DNA of 64,000 nt from Euptelea pleiosperma (GCA_035048495.1 CM068540.1:4138829-4202828); one strand, 5' to 3'; numbered from the stretch's first letter, positions 47,980 through 60,442 are shown. Notes: generated by a model from the letters alone, not told the origin. Translations and numbers: made by a program.

Positions 47980-49840
47980 TTTTGACTACACTGAAAAAGC
48001 TATAATAATAATAAAAAAAATGTCTTAATTAAAATTTTCTCTAAAAAACACTATTTTCTCTTTTATTATTGAAGAATGAGTACTCAAGTCCACAAAGAAA
48101 AAAGGAAAAGGTAAGTACCCCATATACGAATAAATTATATTCATATTTAATTTGTGTTCATTGATGCATTATTATTGTGGTGCTATAATTGTATTGATCT
48201 CTATTTATGTGAATCCATGAATTTCAACATGATGTGATTTATCTTGTTTGATTAAATGTGTTTCTTTTAATATAAGATTCAAATATGTTCATTACCATGT
48301 TAATGTGACTTCTTTGATAATGTTATTTTCTATGATCATCCATATATTTTTATCACCACCTTACGATTAGTGAATGAGAAGATGAGAAAGAAAATTATTT
48401 TTTACCGTTCGTCTATTATTCTCGACCGTTGGTCGGTCTATTATTTTGACCATTGGCCGATCCACTAATTTGATTGTTATTCTGTCTATATTTATTTCCG
48501 TTGGTCAGGTCAATAATCAATCCATTGGTCGGGTCAAGTGAAAAGTGAAAACTCCAATAATTAATCGCTTTGATGGTGCATCATTCTTATCCCATTATTT
48601 ATTACTATTGATATCATCTTCACCGTGATCATTTATTGTTTATGTTTGCATATATATTCGTCTATACACCATGGTACACATGGAATTACTAGGCGTCATC
48701 GCTCACGGCTTCCAATCGACTTACCCTACATGTGAGATCGATGAGTCATTCGCCGCCACGGATGAAGGAATTGAGGACATTGGATTAAATGAAGATCTGA
48801 ATTTGAATATGAAGATCTAAATCTAGCCATTTATTTTACTTTGTTTGATGTATTTGAGAACATTTGATAATATGATAAGACAATTTTATTGAAGAACAAA
48901 TAAACGGATATATATTTTTCATCATAACATAATTACCATTCGATAACGAGATTGAATGGTTAGTTTGATTTGATGCGTAGAATTTTTGTAAATGAATATT
49001 ATGTGAGATTTTTTGTGTGTCAATGTGTTAGTTTGTGAAATAATTATTGTAATTTTCTGAAATTATTCTACTAAGAATTTATATTTTTCCATTTCATTAT
49101 TTGTTAATCATCATTTAAGAAATCAGAAAAATTGACAGTACTGCCTTCAGACCCAATTTTTGGGCCAAAGATCTAATAATTTGGCTAAGTCCATGAAACA
49201 TGAAATGAACCGTAACATGATTTTCCTTTCAGTAACGTAGACATAATTATTTATTTCTACGTCTACAATATTTTATAAATATTTTAAATCGACTATAATT
49301 AATAAAAGGCTGCAAAACGGGATTAGCGACTGTCAAAAAATAGAACGCGTTTTTCCACTTATAGAAGTCGAATCGGCCCTCAGCTATTTATGGAAAAATT
49401 GAAGATCTAGACGAAATCCTTCAGACAACGTGGGTCAAATGTTGAAATTTTGCTCCGTTAGAAAGATATGGACCGTTTTCTAAATCGTTAAACCTATATA
49501 TATACTCAAGAATACTCATAACCTAATTTCTCTTCAATGCTACTCTCCCAACCCACTAAATTAGTGTTTTACCATATCATTAAAAAAAAAAAATTAAAAA
49601 TGAACATTTTAATTTACGAAATATTTTAAATTATTTTAGATTATTTTAAATTATTTCTTTTTATCGCACCTTGGATCTTGAGTAAACAGGCCGACCCACG
49701 GGTATTCGGATCGGGTTTGGACACACGGATCATTTTTCAGAAATAATTAAATAGGATCATTTTTCAATCGTTTGTATGTTTTTTGGATCAAAATATTTAC
49801 TTTAATAATGGATGAGTACAGTGAAAGAACATTTAATGAG
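47980..49840. other. AT-rich intergenic, no supported gene
   Basis: The only protein-like stretch is a 49-codon frame near 48671-48820 (MVHMELLGVIAHGFQ..., ending EDLNLNMKI). I cannot match it to a family. Around 48420-48540 the phrase 'ttggtcg(g/a)tc' recurs several times. Confidence 0.4.
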
Positions 49841-49862
49841 CTATTTTTATTTGGTAGAAAAG

Positions 49863-50398
49863 TGTTAGAGATACCGATTCACATCCCTGATCTTGCAGAT
49901 ACTTTGGACTTAGTCAAGCATATCTTACTGGTGTATTTTGTTGTAACTATCAAACCATATCTCTTGTAACAACTCAGCTACTCATCTATTTAATGAATGG
50001 ATCCCACATCTCAAAGAGTGCAAGTATATACAACTCTCAATACCATTTCAAACTTTAACTTGGTATTAGAGCTATTAACTTACGTCTTTTTTTCCTTTCC
50101 ATGGCTATTAACGCTTTCAATCCCTTTTCTATCCCTTCACTTTCTCTTTTCAATATCACTAATTTTATCGATGCCAAGCTTGGCCGGACTAATTGTCTAA
50201 TCTGGCGCTCGCAATTCTCTCACTTCTACGGCTTCATGATCTTGAAGATTTCGTCAATGGCTCACTCTCTTGCCCCAAACAGTATCTTGATGAGATAATA
50301 CCTTATCTCTTTTAACAACTTAGTTATTCATCTATTTAATGAATAGATCCATACCTCAAAGAGTGCATTAGGATATATAACTCTCATTACCGTTTCAA
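49863..50398 (+). mobile_element. Internally deleted copia element (LTR, primer site, gag start, second LTR piece)
   Basis: An LTR from TGTTAGAGATACC (49863) to CCATTTCA (50050) is followed by a primer-binding site TGGTATTAGAGC (50061-50072, one base off the initiator-Met tRNA complement) and a gag start at 50101 (FNITNFIDAKLGRTNCLIWR, a typical copia gag motif, then a shifted LHDLEDFVNGSLSCPKQYL). At about 50297 it joins a second LTR piece that repeats 'tcatctatttaatgaat' and 'ctcattaccgtttcaaac' and ends near 50398. Pol is missing. An 18-bp near-identical block flanks the whole (49826-49843 and 50418-50435). Confidence 0.7.
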
Positions 50399-50571
50399 AC
50401 TTTAACTAAACGATATTAGAACATTTAATGAACTAATAGTTTAGCTACCTAAAAAGACGAAAAAAAAATAAAAAAAATACTAATAGGTGACTAGGTGAAG
50501 GTCGTGCGGCAACCGAATAATTTTGGCTTTAAAATAGTAATAATATATAGATAGATATAATTATTTAACTA

Positions 50572-51962
50572 TCTATATAACAAAACAGGGAAGTTGTCTC
50601 CCCACTTATACCCCCTCTTATCTATTTCAACAAAGAAGGGCAGAGTTCTTATCCCCCAAATGGACGGTGGATCTCAGCCACTCACACCTGATTTTGGCAA
50701 ATGCTTTGACGGGGAATGCCGATGCACGGGCCACCCACTATCAATATAACAAGTGATTGTGGTTTTCTTATACCCCTCTTATCTTATATGGCTTCAATAA
50801 TGAGTGGTTGAGATCCACTTTGCTTCATATCAATGGCTGAGATTAACTCCCACCTGATTTTGACAAACACTTTGTCCGAAAGTGCCACAGGCATGGGCCA
50901 CCCGTGCATATAACAAGACAACTCAGTTGTATTCTCTTATCTTATGTGGACGGTTAGATTTCAGCCACTCACTCCCCTTCATTTATTCATTCACTTCCAC
51001 TAAATTCACCTCAATTTATTAAAAATTTACAATTCCAGTTATTTTTCGTTATTTATGTTATTTTCTCATTTTTTCCATTTTTCCCTATGTGCATTACAAT
51101 CCGTTATAACTACCATTATAATGGAAAAAGGTAACGACCCAGTCTGTTATACCGTTCGAGTGCCGAAGGCACCCAATTTAAAAAAAAAAACGCTTTTGTC
51201 GGAGAGTGCTGTGGGCATGGGTCATTTACTAGTCTATATAACAAAACAGGGAAGTTCTCTCCCCACTTATACCCCCTCTTATATGTTCCAACAAAGAAGG
51301 GCCAAGATCGTATCCCCAAAATAGACAGCAGATCTCAGCCACTCACACCCGATTTTGGCAAACGCTTTGTTGGAGAGTGTCGTGGGCACGGGCCACCCAC
51401 TATCTATATAACAAGTGACAGCGGTTGTCTTATACCCCATCTTATCTTATATGGTTTCAATAATGAGTGGCTGAGATCCACTATGCTTCATATCAATGGC
51501 TCAAATTAGCTCCCACCCGATTTTGACAAACACTTTGCGGAGAGTGCCACGGGCACGGGCCACCCACACATATAACAAAATAACTCAGTTGTATTCTCTT
51601 ATCTTATTCTGCTTCATAAGATATATAAAGAGTGGTTGAGAGTAAATCCATCCATCCATCTAATGTGGACGGTTAGATTTCAACCACTTAATCCCCTCAT
51701 TTATTCATTCACTCCCACTCATTTGACATCAATATATTTATTAAAAATGTGAACTTCAAAATTTGAATTTTAACACCGTTATTTTTTGTTATTTATGTTA
51801 TTTTTCTATTTTTCCCTCTGTGCTTTACAATCCATTATAACAGCCGTTATAATGAAAAAAACAGTAACGCCCCAGTCCGTTATACCATTTTGAGTGCCGA
51901 AGGCACCCAATTTTTTCAAACGCTTTTGTCGGAGAGTGCCGTGGGCACGGGCCATTTACTAG
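50572..51962 (+). mobile_element. Head-to-tail array of short Helitron-like units
   Basis: Two long repeats, 50572-51232 and 51233-51962, each start TCTATATAACAAAACAGGGA. Each ends in a GTG(G/C)GCA-type hairpin followed by CATTTACTAG or CCATTTACTAG. They meet exactly as CTAG|TC. Each is itself made of three sub-units that begin with TATAACAA and end with GGGCCACCC: about 169, 165 and 330 bp (A 50572-50740, B 50741-50905, C 50906-51232; then A 51233-51402, B 51403-51567, C 51568-51962). TC start, 3' hairpin and CTAG end are Helitron hallmarks. The C sub-units contain TAACGG-type sequence. No protein is encoded. Confidence 0.75.
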
Positions 51963-52304
51963 TTATTCACATTTAGAAGCTGAGAGAAAAGTTCTACCAA
52001 TGCTACTACTATGTACCAACCTTTAGAACATAGGGTTTCAGACATTTGTGCTTGTTGGTAGGTCAGAGGAGCCCTCACAACGAGTCGTTTTTGGTCGTAG
52101 TAGGACAAATGTGATTACCTAACAGCTTGGGATAGAAGCATGCTTTTAGGTTATTTTTGTTAGTTTCCTTTTTAAGGTTTGTGATTAATTCATGTTTATG
52201 TACCAATAATAATCATATAAGTTGTTTTGATGGATACCTCAATAAATGTCATGATTCATGTGTTCCATGTGGTAGGCAATCAAGTGGTGGGCCTATCATT
52301 AATG
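51963..52304. other. Intergenic, no recognisable feature
   Basis: No supported gene or repeat boundary. Confidence 0.35.
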
Positions 52305-52655
52305 GGTCAGTGGACCAGAAAGAGCCACGTGGCATATTTTTAGAGGGCACTGACCGTGGATGTTTGGCCAATCCTTAGGTGGACCTACAAACCAAAAATC
52401 AGCCCGAACAATGATTTCAAACCTTTCAATCTTGTACCCCAAATAATGGTCGATAATGCTCAAATTCCCACGGTTAAATCAACCCATGAAAATGGCTCTA
52501 ATCCAACGCTTGGAAATCACTAATGAGGTTGATTTTTGGCTTGTAGGTCACCTAGAGATTGGCCAAACATCTATATGCTCAGTGTCCTCTAAAAATGTGC
52601 TATGTGGCTCATTTTGTGGGTGGTCAGTGACGGTCACCGGTCAGCCAAGTTTTAG
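52305..52655. mobile_element. MITE-A copy
   Basis: Both arms are present ('aaaccaaaaatcagcccgaa' and 'gaggttgatttttggcttgt'), with a G-box GCCACGTGGC at 52324-52333. The right end is degraded. Confidence 0.7.
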
Positions 52656-52757
52656 AGAGATCTCTCTTTTTGGGGTGTGCCCCGACTGAGAGTCCACTGA
52701 GATAGATAATGGGGTGTGCAAATATGGACTCTCTATAAATAACGGTCACACTACCAC

Positions 52758-52902
52758 CGCAAAAAAAAGTTGTGCGGTTGAGGTTATGGACCACTAGATT
52801 TAAGAGATCCATGGTCCACGAGGCAACAACTTTATTAACATCGACCGTGGATCTCTAGAATCAAATGGTCAATGGCCTTTAACCGCACATATTTTTTTTG
52901 CG
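52758..52902. mobile_element. Small foldback MITE
   Basis: A 145-bp hairpin with ends CGCAAAAAAAAGTTGTGCGG and CCGCACATATTTTTTTTGCG, and 'ggatctctagaatcaaatgg' pairing with the left arm. Class unknown. Confidence 0.7.
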
Positions 52903-53069
52903 ATATGAATTATAACTCTGAAATAAAAATGTTTATGCGGGTTGCTTATGTAAAAAATCTTTATGTAGGTTTTCAATTCTTCCCGCATTATCATAGCGGA
53001 AGGTACAAGAGTATTAGTGTTGCTAATTGATTGTATTTCGCTCTCATTGCGGCAATGTCGGTCGCGTGA

Positions 53070-53165
53070 AAATGTTTTACGTGGCGCACTCGTTCGGGCC
53101 CACCAAACTATGAATGATTGGCCCACCCTTGCTGGACCTACACACCAAAAATCAGCCGAATATAC
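53070..53165. mobile_element. MITE-A fragment
   Basis: Only the left arm: 'tttacgtggcgcactcg', 'caccaaaaatcagccgaata', then poly-A. Confidence 0.55.
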
Positions 53166-53214
53166 TAAAAAAAAAAAAAAAAACCACACTTTGATGCAAA
53201 TGCATGACATAATC

Positions 53215-53425
53215 AGTTTCTAATGGATGATAAGCTTTTCTAAGATCAAGAAGAGGAATGAGATTTTGTTGAAGTCTTTGCACAATGATTTTGCTGAGAA
53301 TTTTGTAAACAGTATTACAAAGACTAATAGGTCGGAATTGAGTGAGACTAACTAAATTGGGTCCAAAGATGTCCCAGAAATTTCGGAAGCATTTTCATTT
53401 TGGAATTCATCAGGTCCAAGCATGG
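53215..53425 (-). mobile_element. L1 LINE reverse transcriptase fragment
   Basis: The minus strand reads SLTQFRPISLCNTVYKILSK, then IIVQRLQQNLIPLLD. FRPISLCNxxYKxxxKxxxxRL is the best conserved motif of plant L1 reverse transcriptases. Stops lie before it. Confidence 0.8.
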
Positions 53426-53754
53426 TTTGAAGTCTCCGCCAATCCTGTTCTGGATTGGCGATTGGGTTCGGGATCGGAAGTCACCTATCTGAATGATACC
53501 GGGGTCGTCTTTGCAATCTGAACAATATTTTGGCCACCTGGATCGGGATCGGCACCCTCCAACCCTGAGACCGATCCCAAATTTTGAACCACCAGTCCAA
53601 GGGCCTTTGAAGGATGAAGGCCCAACACAACTCTTTTTTTTACTTCATCTCGAGAATGTCATTTTCAGATTGGCCCACTAGAGGAGTGATTTGATTAAAA
53701 AAAATAATAATTATCCACCAGAAATGTCATTTCCTCTATCAATTGATCTCAATT
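53426..53754. other. Intergenic, no recognisable feature
   Basis: A GATCGGGATCGG-like stretch at 53468-53580 may be hAT MITE debris. No gene is supported. Confidence 0.35.
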
Positions 53755-54005
53755 ACTTTGGGTGTTACCATTTTTCCGTTATAACCGATTGTAACACAGG
53801 ACACAAAACGGGAAAAAACTAAAAGAACAGATCTAAAATTCAAATTTTCAGTAAAATTTATAACGGAAATAACGGGCTTTTTTTAAACAATTTTTTTCAT
53901 ATAATAATGGTCGTTATTTTTGTTATAACGGCCAACATTAAAACGGTATGTAATGTAACAGGGGAGGTCTGTTTCTGTTATAACGGCCGTTTTTTAAACC
54001 ATGTT
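53755..54005. mobile_element. TAACGG-family element
   Basis: CGTTATAACCG at the left, 'aacgggctttttttaaacaa', 'ggtcgttatttttgttataa' and 'cggccgttttttaaaccatg' at the right. It ends like the copies at 20395 and 47979 (TTAAACCAT/TTAAACAT). Confidence 0.5.
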
Positions 54006-54143
54006 GTAAACATTAAAATAGGTTCAGGGCATATAGTGGAAGAAAATAAGTCGAGAAGAACGGATTCTAAGCGGGCAAGGAGATTGGCAATGTTATGCTC
54101 CCGCTTACCTTCGAGATGGCTGCGCAATAGTTCCCAGGGCAAA

Positions 54144-54265
54144 AACCTCTAATGGCCCGACCCATTTTTGCAAATAGGTAATATCCATGTAATTCAAATT
54201 CAGGCCCAAACCTCTCATGGCCCAACCCATTTTTGCAAATAGGTAATAATATCCATGTAATCACA
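54144..54265. repeat. Short tandem duplication
   Basis: 'aacctctaatggcccgaccc' plus 'atttttgcaaataggtaata' is repeated about 65 bp later as 'aacctctcatggcccaaccc' plus the same tail. Confidence 0.8.
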
Positions 54266-54352
54266 GAAACTATCAAAATGAAAAGATTGTTCACTTAGAT
54301 GGTCCAGACATTTCATATTCAGGCAACTTTTTATGAGGTTTAAAAATATATA

Positions 54353-54542
54353 TCGCTGTCAAGGGATATTATTCAAATCGAATATAAGCATATCTTAATC
54401 TGATCGGATATTATCGAAACGGATATCAATATCCCAATCCGTATCCAAATATCAACCGATATCCTAAATTTTCTGATGATATCCAACAATTCGAATATGG
54501 GTTCGAAATCGATTTGAATTTGACCATCCATTGACACTCCTA
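54353..54542. mobile_element. hAT-like TTCGAAT-rich element (inverse orientation)
   Basis: Ends 'CCATTGACACTCCTA', the reverse complement of the TAGGAGTGTCAATGG start at 42934. Flanked by AATATATA on both sides (54345-54352 and 54543-54550), an 8-bp duplication, though of low complexity. Confidence 0.6.
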
Positions 54543-55039
54543 AATATATATAATAGCATATCTAATGTGAATTTGACAAGTATATGTAGTACAAATTTTG
54601 CACTTGTACCCAGAACCATTCTCTGGTATTTTGATCACCTTAGGGAATTGTTTTGGTCCCTAAATCATTTACTAAAAAGCCTAGGACAGAATTCTACAGC
54701 ACTTCTGTATGTTGTGTAGCCAATTAAAATAGGTTCAGGAATTGTAAAGAAACATGTTCTACAAAAAACTTCTCTTCTTTATTCATCTTTCATCAATGGA
54801 ACTCAAGATTATCCACAAATACAGAACAAAAAACCTCCTGGGAGTTGGGACTCAAAACCTGTGCTTTCCAACAAATAATAACATGGAAAACAATGGTGGT
54901 TTGTCCAGTCTAACAACTAGAAAAAGAAGATGGTTTGAAAAAAGAAGAAAAAATTAATGAGGATGATGCATGAAAGATTACAATTTTTGATGGGGTACCA
55001 CTAAGAAAAGGTGAATACTAGGGATCTTCAAACTCTGTA

Positions 55040-58000
55040 TCATCCTTTGTTCACATCCTGCATGTCCTCTTCACTTTTCCAAACCACATCCTTGAGGCCA
55101 GTTGAAAGGCTTTTATAGAACTGCATAGAAAAATTAGTTGAATCCACACACAGTTAGTGAAAGAGGAGACAGGTTAAGAGTTTCTTATAAGCAAATTTTC
55201 ATCAAGAAATAACTGTGAATGCTAAGATGCCACAATACCTGTTTATTCAATCATTATAGAACAATCCCATTAATGGACTAATAAATTAAAGTGCTTGTTT
55301 ATTTTCTTGAATCTTAATAAGAGGAAATATTGCACGACCCTAAACATAAAAAAGACTAATGCCCAACACTGACACCCAAAGAACCTCACTGCGGTGGTGA
55401 GGGTCACCCTTTTTTTAAGGGTATAGGTGTGTGTCCTGTCACTCACCCTTTCCTGTTTCTCTTAATAACCCTCACCCATACTGAATGTGGGGAATATGTA
55501 CGTCGATACAGACCATCCAAATGATGGAACCTACGCAGAAGACACCCAAAAACTAAAAAATAAAGATACATTGATAGGATGTGGTGGCCCATTTCATAAA
55601 TGGTCTTTTGCCTCGACGATTGGCCTAATTCATTTTGACAATTCAAAAGAATTAAGGACAATGAATAGTTAGGAGTGTCTAAGCAATGTGCTTTTGGTAT
55701 GTTCATTTCGAAGGTGGGTGAGCAGCAAGGATCTGCCTTGAAGAGAACCAATTAATATATAGCTTTTCAGGTGAACATAACAATGTCAAACTAACTTTTG
55801 AAATGGTATAATTTTTTTTCTCTCATGGAGAACAAGAAAGATGGCTAAAGCTAAAAGTTCTGATGATCTGCAAAGATCAAGGAAAAATAAGTCTCTTCAT
55901 TTTTCTTTCTTCTGGTTGTTAAGAAACGAAATTCTCAACAAAGAAAAAAGTAAAATACAGAAATCTAAACCATAGCACTCATATCCAGTAGAGTATAATA
56001 AAAAAAATCAAGTGAAGAAGTCAACAGTGCAGTGAATCGTAGATAATTTTATTCTTTCTTGAAAGCCTCATTTCCTGGATTTTAAATAGGTGCTGCACGA
56101 TAGGGCTGCAACTTGGGCGGGCTCAACCCGACGTTGGGCTCAGGTTGGGCTGACCTTGTCAATACTTGGGCTCGGGCTAGATTATTCTCAACCCGATCAA
56201 AATCGGGTTGGGCTCGGGCTGAGACTTGGAAAAACCCGACCAACCCGAACCCGACAATACATCAAAGATGTTTATATAATATATACATTATTATAACTCA
56301 TATACATATATATATATCACCTAACAGTATTAGGGTTGCCGATCTTCTCCTCTCCAAACCCTCTTCTTTCTAACGAAGGGAGAGCCATATGAGGCAGCAA
56401 CAGAAACCCTATGTTTTGCTGGATAGGTGAGAGGCCAAACCCCAAAGTTTGCAAGGTAGGGCAAGAAGAAGACGCCTAAAGGTAGGGCACACAAGAGGAT
56501 GCAGTACATGCACACAGGCGCTTCGTCACTGCCGGTACACCCCTTCGTCGTTTATATACTGTTTATGAACCGTGTAGAAGGTGAAATTGGTCATGGATTG
56601 TTCACCAACTGGACCAGAATCACCTTCAACTCTCAGCTATCCAATCCCTTCCACTCCATGCAACCTACATGTGCAATCCCAATGAGAAAAGTTCATGGAG
56701 GAAATTTCATCCCTCTTCAAATGGAAGCATAATCTGAGAGGCTAGAAGAAAGAGCTTGGGTTATGACTTTCTATCTCTTTTTCTAATTGTTTAGGATTTT
56801 TTTCCAACCCGACGGGCTGGGCTCGGGCTGAGATTCTCAAGCCCGACCTCGGGTTGGGTTCGGGCTCGGGCTAAGAGACTTGAAGGACGGGTTGGAACCC
56901 GACCCAACCCGAGCGAGTTGCAGCCCTACTGCACGATAAATAGATAGAAGATCAAAAGAATATAATTAGGAACTCATAACATAGATACTTGTATATGTAG
57001 ACATGATAATGTATATGATCATAATGAATGGCATAGCATGACATGTGAAATTAGAAATGCAAATGCCCAACATGCATGCAACAAAATACAAACCTAGACT
57101 ATAACACACCATACATATAAGTGTAATATCATATCTAGCACATGCAACAACTAACAATGCCCTTGGATTTGAACAATTACTTTTATCCAAGGAAACAAAT
57201 TTCGGTTTCGAGTTTTATTTCGATGATGTTAATATTTCGGCCATTGTGGTAAATAATACATTTATATGGAAATGATAGAAATAATGTGGAATGATGGAAA
57301 TAATGTGAAAATTTGTGAAAAGTTTAAGAAATGATAAAATAAGCACAAAAACATACCAATAAGCTATCAAACCATAATATACAACCATATTTAGTGTGGA
57401 AATGAATGACCATAGAGATCTGAATTATGCTGAAGCTAGTATATGATGACAACTCAAAACAACAAAATGACTAATGAAAATGATTATAATCATCAAATAA
57501 TATCAAATTAAGTTCATTACATCCAAAAATGCGCGGATTTGATGCATTAGAGTTTCCTTGATGTTTTATCATTTTTTTATTAATATTTAAGATTTCATTA
57601 TTATTAATTATGAAAGTCATAAATAAATGTATTAATTAATCCTCATTCACTTACATTCATATCTTAATATTATGTATTATTTTAGAGAAATTATCTACTA
57701 TTAACTTATAGCACTTACCTAATTTTTCAAAAATTTAATATTTTTTTTTAAATTTAAAATAAAAAAGAATTATTTTTTTGGAAACATTTTTATTCCAACC
57801 AAGTTGTAGATCGGGCTAAATTATGTAATATATAATTAATTCATGCACAACCATGGATGTTTAGGGAGAAAACCAAAGAAACTTGGGTTTTCTCTAAATT
57901 TCGAATTTTCACCCTAAACGTTCTTCAATCCGTGCACAAATTCAGTGTAAATGCATCATAGATCGATATATTTGATGCAATTACACCTAATCTATCTATT

Positions 58001-60442
58001 TATAGAAAGAAAAAAACAAAAAATTTCAGTTAATAACAAGAAATTTCATGCATTTTGAAAAAACCCCAAAACAGGCTTCGATTTGTCCTCACAATCAATC
58101 CGCAAGGTTTTTAACTAAGAAATCTACAATGGATTGGTCATTGTTTTTATGAAGAATTGATGGGGATGGGTTAATTGGGATTACACAAATTTTTCATCTT
58201 GTTCATATGTTACGATATTTTGTTAAGTTGCAGTGTATCATTTGTGTTCTCCAAAGCAATAAAAAAAAAGATAAAAAGGATACCTTGTGGAACTCCAAAG
58301 TATCGCCTTTTGCTTTCCGTACCTCAACCATATGAAGAGAAGGAGCCACTTGAAATACCTGATTCAATGGAGGAGATTGTGAGAACAGTATAAAAAAAAA
58401 AAAAAAGTCTGCCGTATGCAGTTTAAACCAATATTATTTTCAAGTCCAGACCTCAGTAGCAACATTGAGGTTTCCCTTTCTCCCTGCTTTCATATTTTCC
58501 AGCCTCATCTGAGAGAGAATAAAACCCTCCATTATTTCACATTACAGACTTAAATAGTAATTCCATGAAATGCCAATTGACCACATATCACCTTGTAGTT
58601 TTTCTTGTGTACATCAAATCCAAGAGGCTTTGCAGCTTCTTCAATCTTACTGATGATCTCATTGGCAGGACATTTTGATGTAAACCTTGTTTCCCTCTTA
58701 AATTCCTGTGACAGATGAAATGCAAAAGAATTACAATAAGCAACACTTTGAAGCAAATATGATCACATAAGTTAATCTTCAAGCACAGCTAAAATCTCAG
58801 TATTGAGTTAAAGATTATGTATAATATCATGAGTATTCACTTACACTTAACGAGAATCCGAGTTACCCATTGGCAAGACCATAAGGATGGCTTACCAACG
58901 ATATACAGGAACATGTGGCAGCGTTCTACACCAAAAATTAACCAAAACTGGATGATTATGCCCATCCATTCTATGATTTTTTTTTCTAGACTTGGTCCTT
59001 TTTTCCTGATTGTCCAAAAAATGCAATAGATTGGATAGTAACAATCATTCAATCAAGTTGATTTTTGGTGCAAATATCCAAGGCGGGACACATCTAGGGG
59101 TGTCAATGGATACCTGACATATCCGAACCTGATTATTTGGCTTGAGTCCATCGTTTGGACCTGATTAATAATGGGATGGGATCTGGGTACACAAATTTTC
59201 AATTCATTACCCAGACATGTTACCAGAATACCCAAAAGACCCGATCTATTTGGTCAGGTCCGGGTCATCTTTTAGACTCGGGCAATAAAGGGGTCAGGAC
59301 TAGATATACTGGTATCCAACCCCAGACACCCCTAGACATATCAAATGGTAGGCACGGGGCAGTAGCACCTGCATTTTTTCATTTTAACCCATACACCACT
59401 GGTAGACCATGGATATACTAGTATTCAACAATCTGACACCCCTAGACACACACAAAAGAACTAGGGGTACCAACGGCTGAATTTTGCAGCAGGTTTTTAA
59501 CCTGCAGGATGAGCTTGGCCTGGATCTTTAGGCCCAACAGGCTTTGGATCAAGTCCAGGGCTATATCTCAATAGGCTTTTAATTTGGTCCAACTCCGACT
59601 CAACCAGAGCCCAGTTCTGACATCCACTGGGTCGGGACCAGGCCAAACTTTTTAAGCCCATTCCCTGTACCAGGCATGGGTGGAGCTTAAGGTCATAAAT
59701 GCAGGACCAGACCGGGCTGACCATTGCCTGGTTCAAATCCAGCTTGTCTAGTTAAAACCTTGTATATACCTTTTTATCCTCGAAAGGTTCCTCATCCATT
59801 AGATTACAAAACCAAGACCTTATTTATGCCACTTTAGGACTTAAGTTTGGATTTTGGGGCAACGGGAAAAAATATGCCCTCAACCATTACATTGCAATCT
59901 GCAAAACATAAAACCTTATTATTTATAATTTATTCTTAAAATGCACGAACCCACTAGTCTGAAAATCTCCAACCCTCAGATATTGGAAAGAAGTTTCACC
60001 ACTCCTTCCAACACATGTATTGATTCTGCACTTGATGGAACAAAGAAATATCATGGACGAACAAAAAGAAAAGGTTAAGAATGCGAACCTGCTCTATTTC
60101 AAACAAATTTCCAAGATTGAGCCCCTTTGACATGGAAATCAATTCAAATGCATTCATAGCAGCTGGCTGTTCTTCTTTCTTCTCTGTCACATGATGTTCC
60201 TGGTACAGCGTCAACAACATAAATTTGTGAGAATATCTTCTACAAAGAACCCAACATGGAATCCCTTCTTTAACATCAATAATAGACTAGAATTTTTGTG
60301 ACGCTTGTCTTTGATTCACCTCTGAGTCCTTAAAAACGGCTTCTACGTCATCCAAGTTTGTATCGTCTTTCTCCTCAAACACGGGTGGCTTAAAACCTTT
60401 CTTGAACCAATCATCCTCCAAAATTTCGGAGATAGTGATGCG
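55040..60442 (-). CDS. CIPK: CBL-interacting protein kinase, C-terminal six exons (partial)
   Basis: CIPKs are Ser/Thr kinases switched on by calcium-bound CBL proteins and regulate ion transport. Six minus-strand exons in gene order, all phase 0 with GT..AG borders: 60442-60320, 60199-60089, 58705-58592, 58508-58452, 58358-58284, 55120-55040 (stop 55042-55040). Together they code 186 residues. Exon 1 of the set is the kinase end and junction (RITISEILEDDWFKKGFKPP). Exon 2 has the NAF/FISL CBL-binding motif (NAFELISMSKGLNLGNLF). Then follow KIEEAAKPLGFDVHKKNYK, MRLENMKAGRKGNLNVATE, VFQVAPSLHMVEVRKAKGDT and FYKSLSTGLKDVVWKSEEDM, the phosphatase-interaction domain. This fits the CIPK3/9/23/26 group. 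The kinase exons (about 250 residues) are not in 60443-64000. They lie beyond the window or are lost. The last intron (3.2 kb) holds a hAT element, and intron 2 another. Confidence 0.92.
56101..56928. mobile_element. 828-bp hAT element with 8-bp target duplication and unrelated interior
   Basis: Flanked by CTGCACGA (56093-56100 and 56929-56936). Inverted ends are TAGGGCTGCAACTTGGGC and GCGAGTTGCAGCCCTA, followed by GGGCTCGGGCTGA-type inverted subterminal repeats. The middle (about 56290-56770) is not part of the hairpin; a 78-codon frame at 56499 has no recognisable domain. It lies in the last CIPK intron. Confidence 0.85.
57181..58283. other. CIPK intron sequence, AT-rich
   Basis: Very AT-rich and non-coding. 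No further exon or repeat boundary was recognised. Confidence 0.4.
59095..59334. mobile_element. hAT MITE with 8-bp target duplication
   Basis: A 240-bp element with ends TAGGGGTGTCAATGG and CCAGACACCCCTA. Flanked by GACACATC (59087-59094) and GACATATC (59335-59342), an 8-bp duplication with one mismatch. It lies in a CIPK intron. Confidence 0.75.
59460..59760. repeat. GGCCC-rich repeat, probably hAT-derived
   Basis: Starts near CTAGGGGTACCAACGG, with scattered 'aggcccaacaggcttt' and 'gaccgggctgacc' blocks similar to subterminal parts of hAT elements. Boundaries unclear. Confidence 0.35.

Noticed and set aside
48671..48820. 49-codon frame MVHMELLGVIAHGFQ...
   Set aside because: Too short, no family match and no gene context; kept only as a note in the intergenic entry.
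58175..58393. 72-codon plus-strand frame
   Set aside because: It is the antisense of the CIPK exon VFQVAPSLHMVEVRKAKGD.
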